The notes below the pieces were generated by a model, which saw only the letters and a list, made by a program, of their open reading frames with translations, was not told the DNA's origin and searched no databases. Positions 51,505 through 60,366 of a DNA stretch of 64,000 nt are shown here, one piece after another. Numbering within the stretch: position 1 is the stretch's first letter; the number at the start of each line of letters is the position of its first letter. The translations under genes and the position numbers were made by a program. The DNA is taken from contig NZ_CP074372.1 of assembly GCF_018362995.1 (NCBI RefSeq), positions 3,348,001 to 3,412,000 of the forward strand. Direction: 5' to 3'. Source of the stretch: Chryseobacterium indologenes. Lineage in GTDB: Bacteria > Bacteroidota > Bacteroidia > Flavobacteriales > Weeksellaceae.

Positions 51505-51552
51505 TTTGTAATTATTTGTCAGAATAAAGGTAGTGAATAATATGAAATAGTG

Positions 51553-51560
51553 TATTTTTG
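51553..51560 (+). promoter_or_regulatory. -7 element of the Lgt-like operon, leaderless geometry
   Basis: TATTTTTG ends 5 bases before the ATG at 51566, so the expected start of the mRNA is at or within the start codon. Confidence 0.4.
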
Positions 51561-51565
51561 AAATA

Positions 51566-52321
51566 ATGGATTTTCCTGTAACATTTCATATTTTCGGCAA
51601 AACAATCCTTGCGCATCCACTTTTTGAGGCATGCGGAATGTTTTTGGGTATGAGATATTATTTTTATCTGAAACGTAAGTCTAAGGAAAAACTTTCTTTC
51701 AATACTTCTGCGGCAGTTTTAATAGGTGCTACTGCCGGAGCTTTGATAGGTTCCAAGCTGATTGGTAACCTTGAAAATCCTTATGCAATATTTGAAAATT
51801 TTTCTATCAGAAAGTTCTGGTCAAACAATACCATTGTAGGAGGGCTGGCTTTCGGTTTATTGGGAGTAGAGCTGGCAAAAAAGATAGTACACCATAAAGA
51901 AAGTACGGGAGATCTTATTGTTTTTCCTCTGATACTGGCTATGATTATAGGCAGAATAGGGTGTTTTCTTACCGGTATTGGTGAAGAAACATATGGTATT
52001 CCTACTGATTCTGTGTTTGGAATGCATCTTGGGGATCAATATCTCAGACATCCTGTTGCTTTGTATGAAATAGCCTTTTTAATTTTTCTTTGGATAGGAT
52101 TAAAATATATTCAAAACCAAAAGAAATATCCTTCCGGGTATATTTTTCAGCTGTTTATGCTCAGCTATTTTACATTCAGATTCTTTTTAGATTTTATAAA
52201 ACCAAAGATAGAAATCATTGGAAATATGGGTACGATTCAAATTGTCTGTATCTGCGTAATTATTTACTACATTTATAAAATCAAAAATACCAGGTCTTTA
52301 TATTTAAAATATTCAAGATGA
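51566..52321 (+). CDS. Lgt-like (prolipoprotein diacylglyceryl transferase family) membrane protein
   Basis: The 251-residue protein has about seven hydrophobic helices. [21 protein letters not shown] (residue ~129, split here) resembles the Lgt signature GRIGNFINGE, and [11 protein letters not shown] follows as in Lgt. The key Asn-Gly-Glu are replaced by Leu-Thr-Gly, so ordinary Lgt activity is uncertain. Lgt moves diacylglyceryl from phosphatidylglycerol to Cys. Its stop overlaps the next gene by 4 bases (ATGA), linking it to the radical SAM gene. It may be a lipid-handling paralog. Confidence 0.82.
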   Translation: MDFPVTFHIFGKTILAHPLFEACGMFLGMRYYFYLKRKSKEKLSFNTSAAVLIGATAGALIGSKLIGNLENPYAIFENFSIRKFWSNNTIVGGLAFGLLGVELAKKIVHHKESTGDLIVFPLILAMIIGRIGCFLTGIGEETYGIPTDSVFGMHLGDQYLRHPVALYEIAFLIFLWIGLKYIQNQKKYPSGYIFQLFMLSYFTFRFFLDFIKPKIEIIGNMGTIQIVCICVIIYYIYKIKNTRSLYLKYSR

Positions 52322-52554
52322 AAACGTTAACTATTTTAGAAGGCAATCTCAATCTGGCTGGGGTAGTGGTCATGATTGTTGGTGCGATTATTTTGGCTGC
52401 ACTATTTTTTTCACTTATTGTCACTGTTATCACAAAACTTATTTACGAAAGAAAGGGAGACCGTAAATTCACCAAAAAACAATTTATCCAGACCATGCTT
52501 ATATCCCTTCTGATCTGTGGATTGATCAGCGGTTATATTTGTGGAGGACTTTAA
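52318..52554 (+). CDS. Small two-helix membrane protein
   Basis: A 78-residue protein with hydrophobic helices at about residues 13-40 and 60-76, joined by a basic loop (YERKGDRKFTKKQ). No motif recognised. It is coupled by overlaps to the Lgt-like gene before and the radical SAM gene after, so it is probably a partner in the same lipid or membrane task. Confidence 0.7.
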   Translation: MKTLTILEGNLNLAGVVVMIVGAIILAALFFSLIVTVITKLIYERKGDRKFTKKQFIQTMLISLLICGLISGYICGGL

Positions 52555-52564
52555 AAATTTTGCT

Positions 52565-53968
52565 ATGCCAGTAAGAAATTATACCTATTACGATTATACC
52601 ATCAGTCTTTGCCCGGAATGCCTTAAAAGGGTAGGAGCCAAAATCATTATTGAGGATGAAACTGTTTTTATGACCAAAAGATGTCCGGATCATGGCTTTT
52701 TCAAAACAAAAATAGCTTCTGATGTACATTATTATAAAAATATAAGAAACTATAATAAAGCCTCTGAAATGCCCCTTCATTTCGGAACCGATGTGGAATA
52801 TGGCTGTCCCTATGATTGTGGACTGTGCGTAGATCATGAACAGCACAGCTGTCTTTCTGTCGTAGAAGTTACAGATCGTTGTAACCTGACCTGTCCAACC
52901 TGTTACGCTATGTCATCTCCGCATTATGGAAGTCATAGAAGTCTGGAAGAAATTGAAGCTATGTTTGATGTTATTGTAAAAAATGAAGGTGAGCCGGACG
53001 TAGTCCAGATCAGTGGGGGAGAACCTACGATTCATCCGGAGTTTTTCAAAATTATGGATATTGCCAAATCAAAACCGATCAAACATCTGATGCTGAATAC
53101 CAACGGAATCAGAATAGCCAATGATCCGGGATTTGCTGAAAAATTGGCGACGTATGCTCCTGAGTTTGAAATTTACCTTCAGTTTGATTCATTTAAACCT
53201 GAAGTTCTGGAAGATTTCAGAGGGAAGGATCTTACTGCAGTCAGAATGAAGGCACTGGAAAAACTCAATGAGCTTAATCTTTCAACTACATTGGTTATTG
53301 TCCTTCAAAAAGATAAAAATATTGATGAAATAGGAAAAATTATAGAATTTGCCCTGAAACAGAAATGTGTAAGAGGAATTACCTTTCAGCCTGTTGAAAT
53401 TGCCGGAAGAAACCGTGAGGACTCTGCTCATGAAAAAATTACCTTAACTGAAGTAAGACAGGAAATTATCAATCAGTTTCCTTTATTAAATTCTGATGAT
53501 ATTATTCCCGTTCCATGCAATCCGGATGCTTTGGCTATGGGATATATCTTAAAACTTCAGGGCGAAATAATTCCTTTAACGCGGTATATCAATCCTGCAG
53601 ATCTTCTGAATAATGAATCAAGGAATACCATTGTTTACGAACAGGATAAGGGACTGCACATGCAGCTGCTGGATATTTTCAGTACCGGAATTTCCGTAGA
53701 TAAAGTTCAGCCTAAGGTCAATCAGTTACTGTGCTGTCTGCCGGAAGTATGTGCTCCGGATCTTGACTATGATAACCTTTTCAGAATAATTATCATGAAC
53801 TTTATGGACGCTCATGATTTTGATGTAAGGGCAGTGAAGAAATCGTGCGTACATATTGTCAATAAAGACCTGAAGTTGATCCCTTTTGAAACAATGAATC
53901 TTTTTTACAGAGATGAAAAAAAGGCATATCTTGAAGAGCTCAGAAAAGAAGATAAAGTATTATTTTAA
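52565..53968 (+). CDS. Radical SAM enzyme of the tetraether-synthase-like (MJ0619) type
   Basis: The 467-residue protein has an N-terminal metal-binding part (SLCPECLKR, CPDHG), GCPYDCGLCVDHEQHSC (residue ~80), the radical SAM motif CNLTCPTC (CX3CX2C, ~108), SGGEPTIHP, and a C-terminal CCLPEVCAPD. The extra Cys sets are as in MJ0619/Tes-type proteins, which join lipid chains in archaea and some bacteria. I prefer the ATG at 52565 (MPVRNYTYYD) over one at 52541 that overlaps the previous gene. Its neighbours are an Lgt-like enzyme and a small membrane protein. Substrate unknown. Confidence 0.82.
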   Translation: MPVRNYTYYDYTISLCPECLKRVGAKIIIEDETVFMTKRCPDHGFFKTKIASDVHYYKNIRNYNKASEMPLHFGTDVEYGCPYDCGLCVDHEQHSCLSVVEVTDRCNLTCPTCYAMSSPHYGSHRSLEEIEAMFDVIVKNEGEPDVVQISGGEPTIHPEFFKIMDIAKSKPIKHLMLNTNGIRIANDPGFAEKLATYAPEFEIYLQFDSFKPEVLEDFRGKDLTAVRMKALEKLNELNLSTTLVIVLQKDKNIDEIGKIIEFALKQKCVRGITFQPVEIAGRNREDSAHEKITLTEVRQEIINQFPLLNSDDIIPVPCNPDALAMGYILKLQGEIIPLTRYINPADLLNNESRNTIVYEQDKGLHMQLLDIFSTGISVDKVQPKVNQLLCCLPEVCAPDLDYDNLFRIIIMNFMDAHDFDVRAVKKSCVHIVNKDLKLIPFETMNLFYRDEKKAYLEELRKEDKVLF

Positions 53969-53980
53969 CACTATAAAAGC

Positions 53981-54007
53981 AAAGCGTGAAATCTGATTTC
54001 ACGCTTT
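53981..54007. terminator. Bidirectional terminator between radical SAM gene and surE
   Basis: A 12-bp perfect stem AAAGCGTGAAAT, loop CTG, ATTTCACGCTTT. Confidence 0.88.
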
Positions 54008-54021
54008 TATTATCTCTTCGG

Positions 54022-54810
54022 TTATTTTACCTCTTTTACATCTTCAAAAGTCATTACTTCCTCCAGTGTTTTCATGTATTCGTATGCTGTAAGGTCAAAC
54101 TTTACCGGAACAATAGAAATATATCCGTTTGCCAATGCAGTTTCATCAGCATCTTCAGAATCATCCATATTGTTAAAATAGCCGGTCAGCCAGTAATATT
54201 TTTTACCGTGAGGGTTTATTCTTTCGTCAAAGCTTTCTTCCCATTTTGCGTGAGCCTGTTTACATACTTTTACGCCTTTTATTTCCTCAGCAGGAAGTTT
54301 AGGAATATTTACATTCAGTACAATGCCTTTTGGCATTGGATTTTCCAAAGTTCTTCTTACGATATTCTGAATAAATTCCTTAGCCTGGGTAAAATCAGCT
54401 TCCCAGCTGAAATCCAGTAATGAGAATCCAATCGCAGGAATTCCTTCTACACCCGCTTCTACAGCAGCTGACATCGTTCCCGAATAGATCACATTAATAG
54501 AAGAGTTTGCTCCGTGATTGATTCCTGAAACCACAATATCAGGTCTTCTTTTCAGAATTTTATCAAGAGCCATCTTTACACAGTCTACAGGAGTTCCGCT
54601 GCATGAAAAATCAGTCTGCGGGCCATCCAGAGTAACTTCTTCATAGCTTAGGGTAGAATTAATGGTAATAGCGTGGCCTTTTCCACTTTGAGGAGAGTTA
54701 GGTGCTACAACAACTACTTCTCCGATTTCATTCATAAAACTGATAAGATTTCTGATACCAGGAGCTGTAATTCCATCATCATTAGTAACCAGAATAAGCG
54801 GTCTTTCCAT
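54022..54810 (-). CDS. surE: 5'/3'-nucleotidase SurE
   Basis: The 262-residue protein has ILVTNDDGITAPGI at the N-terminus (metal-binding Asp pair), APNSPQSGKGHAIT (~37), CSGTPVDCVKMAL and VSGINHGANS (~95). It removes phosphate from nucleoside monophosphates, with a role in survival in stationary phase. It is monocistronic. Confidence 0.96.
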   Translation of the reverse strand: MERPLILVTNDDGITAPGIRNLISFMNEIGEVVVVAPNSPQSGKGHAITINSTLSYEEVTLDGPQTDFSCSGTPVDCVKMALDKILKRRPDIVVSGINHGANSSINVIYSGTMSAAVEAGVEGIPAIGFSLLDFSWEADFTQAKEFIQNIVRRTLENPMPKGIVLNVNIPKLPAEEIKGVKVCKQAHAKWEESFDERINPHGKKYYWLTGYFNNMDDSEDADETALANGYISIVPVKFDLTAYEYMKTLEEVMTFEDVKEVK

Positions 54811-55200
54811 AAATTATCTTTAATATTTTTATTAAAATAGAGTGAATTTGTTCATTTCAGAATAGAACAAACAGATTTTCAACCCATCAAATGTAGGTAA
54901 AAATAAGATGTGATAAAACAGCAGATTTATTATTGATTGTTACGAAATCGAAATTGACATTTTCTTGTTTTACCTCTGGAATGAGGCAGAATGCAGGGAA
55001 AATAAAGAGGGTAAGGCGTAAAAATTAAACTTAAAATAAATCAAAATTAATACTTGATAATATCCTGATTTTTTTGACAATAAAAGAAGCCACAGTACTT
55101 ACAGATGCTTTTCAAGACAAAATATAGTATAACTTTGCTAAAGAGCATCTGTTAAGCCTGATGGTTGTTTTAATTTTAAGTGGTTTTACAAAATAATAAA
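54811..55200. other. Gap of 390 bases with an inverted repeat and a plus-strand promoter-like box
   Basis: Arms ACAGATGCT (55101-55109) and AGCATCTGT (55144-55152) face each other across 34 bases. Between them lies TAACTTTG (55130-55137), a TAnnTTTG box pointing right, although the next gene to the right is on the minus strand. This could mark a small RNA. Nothing else stands out. Confidence 0.4.
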
Positions 55201-55716
<516 letters not shown>

Positions 55717-57846
55717 ATGTGGAAAAATTTCAAACTGAATAAATTTTTACTTCTTATTCCATTAACCAGTCTAATGTTTTGTTTCAACTCGCCAAAGAAT
55801 GACGATGAAAAGATGCAGACGATTATGGTGAGCGTAAAGAACACACTTTCTTATCTGCATTATAGCCCCAAGACTATCAATGATGCCTATTCGAAGGACG
55901 TTTATAAGCATTATTTCGAATTGGTAGATCCAGCTAAAAGATATTTCCTGCAATCTGATATGGATGAATTCAGCAAGCATGAGACAAAGCTTGATGATTA
56001 TATCGGTCAGGGTGATCTTACATTCTATAAGCTAACGATTGACAGATTATACCAGAGAGTGGATGAGATCGATAAGATAACACAGGATATTTTCAGCAAG
56101 CCGATTAATCTTCAGGAAGATGAAACGCTTACTCTTGAGCCGAAACTTAAAAAGGTACCTGCCAACAAGCAGGAACAGTATAATGAATGGAAAAAATTCA
56201 TCAAGTACAATATCCTTCAGGAAGTAGAGTCGATGAACAGCAAAGAAGAGGCTCAGAAAGAAAAGAAAGACTCTGTTCAGAAGTATAAGCTGAAAGATAC
56301 GATCAAGTTTAAGCCGCTTACTCAGGACGAAAAGATCAAAAAAGCGACTGACGAAGTAAAAGATCTTGTAAAAGATACCTTTACGCGATTCAAAAAAAGA
56401 AAGAAAATGGATTGGTTTACCGTGTATATGAATGCATATACAGAAGTATTTGATCCGCATACCAACTATTATTCTCCAAAAGATAAAGAAGATTTTGATA
56501 CTCAGTTTACTGGAAAAGTAATCGGTATCGGGGCCTTGATCCAGGAGAAAAAAGGAAACCTTTACTTAGGAGCTCTTACCATTGGTGCACCGGCATGGAA
56601 GTCGAAACAGCTTTCTGAAGGGGATAAAATCCTGAAAGTAAGATCTAAACCGAAGGAAGATGCTGTAAATGTTGTAGGAATGCTTTCTGATGAAGCAGTA
56701 CGCTTGATCAGAGGTGAAAAAGGTACTCCGGTAACACTGACGGTTCAGAAAAAAGACGGTACCATCAAAGATGTAACAATGATCCGTGAGGAAGTAGCTA
56801 TTGAAGACACTTTCGCAAGAAGTATTGTAGTGAATACTCCAAACGGTAAGAAATATGGCTTTATCAACCTTCCAAGCTTTAACGCTGATTTTGAAAATGC
56901 TAAAGGAAGAAATGCTTCTGATGACATCAAAAATGAGATCATTAAACTGAAAGAACAGAATATCCAGGGAATCATTCTTGATCTTAGAAATAACGGTGGT
57001 GGTTCTTTAACAGAAGTAGGGGATATTATGGGACTTTTCATGGAAGCCGGACCTTACGTTCAGGTGAAAGACGGAAACGGGAAAATACAGACTCTTAAGA
57101 ATAAAAATGAAACTCCGATCTGGACTGGTCCATTGGTGATCATGCAAAACGAGCTTTCAGCTTCAGCTTCAGAAATTCTTGCAGGAGTAATGCAGGATAA
57201 CGGAAGAGCAATGATCATCGGGTCTCCGCAGTCTTTTGGAAAAGGAACCGTTCAGACTTTTGTGGATCTGAACAGATTCCTGAATACAGAAGATGATTTC
57301 GGATCTTTAAAACTGACTATCCAGAAGTTCTACAGAATTACCGGAGAATCTACACAGAGAAAAGGAATCGTTTCTGATATCCAAATGAAAGATTTCTTTA
57401 CCTATGCTGAAGTAGGAGAGCGATATGATGACTATGCATTGGCTTGGGACAAGATTCCGCCTACGAAATTCCAGAAACTGAACTATTTCAATATTCAGGC
57501 ACTGGAAAAAGCAAGCGCAGACAGAATGGCTAAAAACAGTAATTATCAGTTGTTATTAGAGTCTGCTCAGTGGAGAGAAAAACTTGATAAAGAAGAAAAT
57601 ATCACTTTGAATATCACTAAGTTTAATGAGCTGATGAAGAACAGAAAATCTCAGATTGAAAAGTTCAAAGCTTTGACTAAATTTGAGAACGGACTTCAGT
57701 TCACCATGTATCCAAGTGAAGTTGAAAGAGAGAAAAAAGATGAGGCTTTCAAGAAAAAATCTGAAATGTGGATCAAGAATCTGAAAAAAGATCTTTACCT
57801 GCAGGAAGCAATGAATATTGTATCAGAGATGGGAGCTAAATCCTAA
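55717..57846 (+). CDS. prc: Carboxy-terminal processing (tail-specific) protease, S41 family
   Basis: The 709-residue protein has a signal peptide, a helical N-terminal part, a PDZ domain (~residues 240-335, GIGALIQEKKGNLYLGAL region) and the S41 catalytic domain: ILDLRNNGGGSLTEVG (~420), ELSASASEILAGVMQDNG (catalytic Ser, ~478) and SFGKGTVQTF (catalytic Lys, ~508). The C-terminal ~170 residues match the DUF3340-type tail of Prc. It trims or degrades periplasmic proteins by their C-termini. Confidence 0.95.
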   Translation: MWKNFKLNKFLLLIPLTSLMFCFNSPKNDDEKMQTIMVSVKNTLSYLHYSPKTINDAYSKDVYKHYFELVDPAKRYFLQSDMDEFSKHETKLDDYIGQGDLTFYKLTIDRLYQRVDEIDKITQDIFSKPINLQEDETLTLEPKLKKVPANKQEQYNEWKKFIKYNILQEVESMNSKEEAQKEKKDSVQKYKLKDTIKFKPLTQDEKIKKATDEVKDLVKDTFTRFKKRKKMDWFTVYMNAYTEVFDPHTNYYSPKDKEDFDTQFTGKVIGIGALIQEKKGNLYLGALTIGAPAWKSKQLSEGDKILKVRSKPKEDAVNVVGMLSDEAVRLIRGEKGTPVTLTVQKKDGTIKDVTMIREEVAIEDTFARSIVVNTPNGKKYGFINLPSFNADFENAKGRNASDDIKNEIIKLKEQNIQGIILDLRNNGGGSLTEVGDIMGLFMEAGPYVQVKDGNGKIQTLKNKNETPIWTGPLVIMQNELSASASEILAGVMQDNGRAMIIGSPQSFGKGTVQTFVDLNRFLNTEDDFGSLKLTIQKFYRITGESTQRKGIVSDIQMKDFFTYAEVGERYDDYALAWDKIPPTKFQKLNYFNIQALEKASADRMAKNSNYQLLLESAQWREKLDKEENITLNITKFNELMKNRKSQIEKFKALTKFENGLQFTMYPSEVEREKKDEAFKKKSEMWIKNLKKDLYLQEAMNIVSEMGAKS

Positions 57847-57854
57847 ACATAAAA

Positions 57855-57885
57855 AAACCGCTAATGAAAATTAGCGGTTTTTTTA
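57855..57885. terminator. Bidirectional terminator between prc and sodC
   Basis: An 11-bp stem AAACCGCTAAT/ATTAGCGGTTT with a GAAA loop and A/T runs on either side. Confidence 0.88.
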
Positions 57886-57899
57886 TTGAATAAAGTAGA

Positions 57900-58403
57900 T
57901 TACTTAATTTCTACACATCCCACTCTTCCTCCTGCATTTCCGGTAGGCTGAGTATGGAAATCATCTGCTGCAGCGTGTACAATAAGACCTTTTCCGATAA
58001 TGTTTTTAGACTCATCCGTACAACCCAGGCACCATTTGTCTGTCTTGAAAGTCAATGTTGCAGTTCCGCTCTGATCAGCAACCAGGTTTCCTATATCTCC
58101 CATGTGGAAATGTTCAGCACCCCATTTACCATGATCATTCTTTGAAGGATTCCAGTGGCCTCCAGTAGAAGTACCGTCTGCTGCAGAGCAGTCTCCTTTT
58201 TCATGAATGTGTACTGCATGGATTCCAGGAGTAAGGTTGGTGATATCCAGCTTCATAGTTACCTCATTTCCGTTCTGGGTAAATTTTGCTGTTCCTCCTG
58301 TTTGTGTTCCGCTTTTGGCATTTACAGAATACGTTTTTGTTGTTCCGCATGAAGTTGCTAAAAATGCAAATCCTGCCAATAATGCTAATGTTTGTACTTT
58401 CAT
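57900..58403 (-). CDS. sodC: Cu/Zn superoxide dismutase, lipoprotein
   Basis: The 167-residue protein has a signal peptide with a lipobox (FLATSC, Cys 19). Copper and zinc ligands are present: HAVHIHEKGDC (residue ~63), GGHWNP, EHFHMGD (~95) and DDFHTQP. CLGC and the GNAGGRVGCVEI tail (structural Arg and disulfide Cys) complete the family signature. It removes superoxide in the periplasm. It is monocistronic. Confidence 0.96.
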   Translation of the reverse strand: MKVQTLALLAGFAFLATSCGTTKTYSVNAKSGTQTGGTAKFTQNGNEVTMKLDITNLTPGIHAVHIHEKGDCSAADGTSTGGHWNPSKNDHGKWGAEHFHMGDIGNLVADQSGTATLTFKTDKWCLGCTDESKNIIGKGLIVHAAADDFHTQPTGNAGGRVGCVEIK

Positions 58404-58632
58404 TTTTTAAATGATTTATAGTGATTTTACCCCTAAAATTATAAAAGATTTTCCAAAGCGCTTTATGATTCCAGTCTTTTTTAAAAAGATATTACGCAGT
58501 ACAGCCGAAATTCAATAGGTTTCAGCCTCAGATTCTGCAACTTTGACCAGAAGGTGAATTGCTTTACAAAGAGAAGGAAAAAGCTTATTTTTAACGTGAA
58601 AGTAATTATCCACATCAAAGAAGAAATAGAAA

Positions 58633-59283
58633 ATGATTATTCTGTATGCATTCATCAGCGAAGAAAGACATCAGTCCCTCCTTGATAGGTATCTGCCAGT
58701 TTTTTCTGAGGATATTAAAAGAGATATTCTAAGGTACAAAAGATGGGAGGATGCACAGCTTTCTTTAATGGGAAAAGTACTTCTACAACACGGATTAAGA
58801 ACTTATTATAACATTCCGGATGTGGAGATTGGGATTCTTCCCAATAAAAAACCTTATTTGAAAGGACAGAAGCTCCATTTCAATATATCACATTCCAAAG
58901 AGCTTGTAGCCTGTGCCATTGCAGAATATCCTTTGGGAATAGATATAGAATACAATGACCCGAAGATCAGCTACCATGATTTTACATTTCAGATGACTTC
59001 TAATGAGATTCAGGAAATTCAGGATGCTGAAGATAAAATGAGTGGTTTTTTTACCTATTGGACAAGAAAAGAAGCTGTTATAAAAGCCCATGGAGCCGGG
59101 ATGATGCTTCCGTTGGATGCATTTGAAGTCATAAATGATGAATGTATCATTGAAGATGAAAGGTTCTTTATAAAAGAAGTTTTTATTCACGAAGATTATC
59201 ATAGTTATATAGCTTCTTCAGATCCTGATATTAAAAATATAATTCCTCTTTTTAAACATTTTGAAGAGGATATCCCAGCATAA
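58633..59283 (+). CDS. 4'-phosphopantetheinyl transferase superfamily protein
   Basis: The 216-residue protein has LHFNISHSKELVACAIAE (residue ~76), GIDIEYND (Mg2+-binding Asp-x-Glu, ~99) and WTRKEAVIKAHGAGM (~140). These are Sfp-type motifs. The enzyme loads a phosphopantetheine arm onto carrier proteins, either the fatty acid ACP or a secondary-metabolite synthase. No carrier gene is in the window. About 90 bases separate it from the AraC gene. Confidence 0.93.
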   Translation: MIILYAFISEERHQSLLDRYLPVFSEDIKRDILRYKRWEDAQLSLMGKVLLQHGLRTYYNIPDVEIGILPNKKPYLKGQKLHFNISHSKELVACAIAEYPLGIDIEYNDPKISYHDFTFQMTSNEIQEIQDAEDKMSGFFTYWTRKEAVIKAHGAGMMLPLDAFEVINDECIIEDERFFIKEVFIHEDYHSYIASSDPDIKNIIPLFKHFEEDIPA

Positions 59284-59344
59284 ATACGAGTTTGATTATC
59301 TTGATAATAGCAATAATAGACAACAGATTTTCACTCTGGAAAAA

Positions 59345-59352
59345 TATCTTTG
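59345..59352 (+). promoter_or_regulatory. -7 element of the AraC-type gene
   Basis: TATCTTTG (TAnnTTTG), 18 bases before the TTG start. Confidence 0.5.
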
Positions 59353-59370
59353 TAAACTAACAACTTTGAA

Positions 59371-60273
59371 TTGGAAGAATATAAAAAACGGATTGTAAAA
59401 ACAATTCAATACATTGATAATCATATAGATTCTGATTTGTCTCTGGAGAAAGTTTCAGAGGTAAGTGCCTATTCGCCCTTTCATTTCCACAGAATATTTA
59501 AGCTCATTACCGGAGAAACCCTTCAGAGCTACATTATCAGGAAGAAAATAGAAAAAAGTGCTCTTCATCTGGCACTGCATAAAAACATGGAGATCAAAGA
59601 TATCTACTGGAATCTTGGATTTTCAAACCACTCAGCTTTCTGCAAGACATTCAAAAAACATTATGGCGTACCACCTACAGAATTCCGTAGGTCAGCGCCG
59701 GAAAAATTTCACAAGATTTTACAAACACATCGCAAGAACGGACAAATTGATACGGTTTTCAGCCAATACATTTGCAACATAGAAAACCTGTTAAATTGGA
59801 CCAATATGAATTTAAAAATCGAAGTAAAAGAAATGCCGGAAATGAATCTGGCGTCTGTAATGAGCCTTGGAATTGCAAACGTAGAACCCTCTTTCAATGT
59901 ATTAGTAGACTGGGCGATTAAGAAAAATCTTTTTCCAAAAGAAAATGTGAAAATGATTTCTGTTTATCATGACAGCTGTAAGATCACCCCTCTTGATAAG
60001 GTCAGAATCCATGCCTGCATGCTTCTGGATGAAAAACTGAAGCAGCAGGAAGGTGAAGTATTTGCTGAAACCTTAGATGCAGGAAAATACATTGTGGGAA
60101 GTGGTGAAGTTACGTTGGATGACTTTGAGCAATGCTGGGTTTCTTTGTTTTTATGGATGAATGAAAACAATTATACAATCAGAAGAACCTTTCCTTACGA
60201 AATTTATCATTCCAACTTTAAAGAACATCCGGAAGGAAAAATGATCGTTGATTTCTGTATTCCGATTCACTAA
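59371..60273 (+). CDS. AraC-family regulator with GyrI-like effector domain
   Basis: The 300-residue protein has an N-terminal AraC/Rob double helix-turn-helix: SLEKVSEVSAYSPFHFHRIF (residue ~25), then IKDIYWNLGFSNHSAFCKTF and FKKHYGVPPTEFR (~100). Residues ~150-300 form a GyrI/SOUL-like ligand domain (EMPEMNLASVMSLG, ending IVDFCIPIH). This order is as in SoxS/Rob-type multidrug regulators. The start is TTG: no ATG lies in frame after the upstream stop. Ligand unknown. Confidence 0.92.
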   Translation: MEEYKKRIVKTIQYIDNHIDSDLSLEKVSEVSAYSPFHFHRIFKLITGETLQSYIIRKKIEKSALHLALHKNMEIKDIYWNLGFSNHSAFCKTFKKHYGVPPTEFRRSAPEKFHKILQTHRKNGQIDTVFSQYICNIENLLNWTNMNLKIEVKEMPEMNLASVMSLGIANVEPSFNVLVDWAIKKNLFPKENVKMISVYHDSCKITPLDKVRIHACMLLDEKLKQQEGEVFAETLDAGKYIVGSGEVTLDDFEQCWVSLFLWMNENNYTIRRTFPYEIYHSNFKEHPEGKMIVDFCIPIH

Positions 60274-60280
60274 TTTCCTA

Positions 60281-60310
60281 TTCGGTAGCAAAAGAATGCC
60301 TTTCGGTAAC
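60281..60310 (+). promoter_or_regulatory. Paired direct repeat, candidate LytTR site before the TonB receptor
   Basis: TTCGGTAGC (60281-60289) and TTCGGTAAC (60302-60310) start 21 bases apart, i.e. 9-base boxes with 12-base spacing, the geometry of LytTR DNA sites. The second box ends 30 bases before the TATTTTTG promoter box. The same layout occurs at 63381. Confidence 0.55.
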
Positions 60311-60336
60311 AATTTTTTTATCGGAAGGCATTTTTC
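60294..60336 (+). terminator. Terminator of the AraC-type gene
   Basis: A 14-bp stem AATGCCTTTCGGTA/TATCGGAAGGCATT with two imperfect pairs and a following T run. It overlaps the second LytTR-like box. Confidence 0.65.
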
Positions 60337-60340
60337 ATTC

Positions 60341-60348
60341 TATTTTTG
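60341..60348 (+). promoter_or_regulatory. -7 element of the TonB receptor gene
   Basis: TATTTTTG (TAnnTTTG), 18 bases before the ATG at 60367. Confidence 0.5.
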
Positions 60349-60366
60349 ACCCAGAAAACAATAAAA

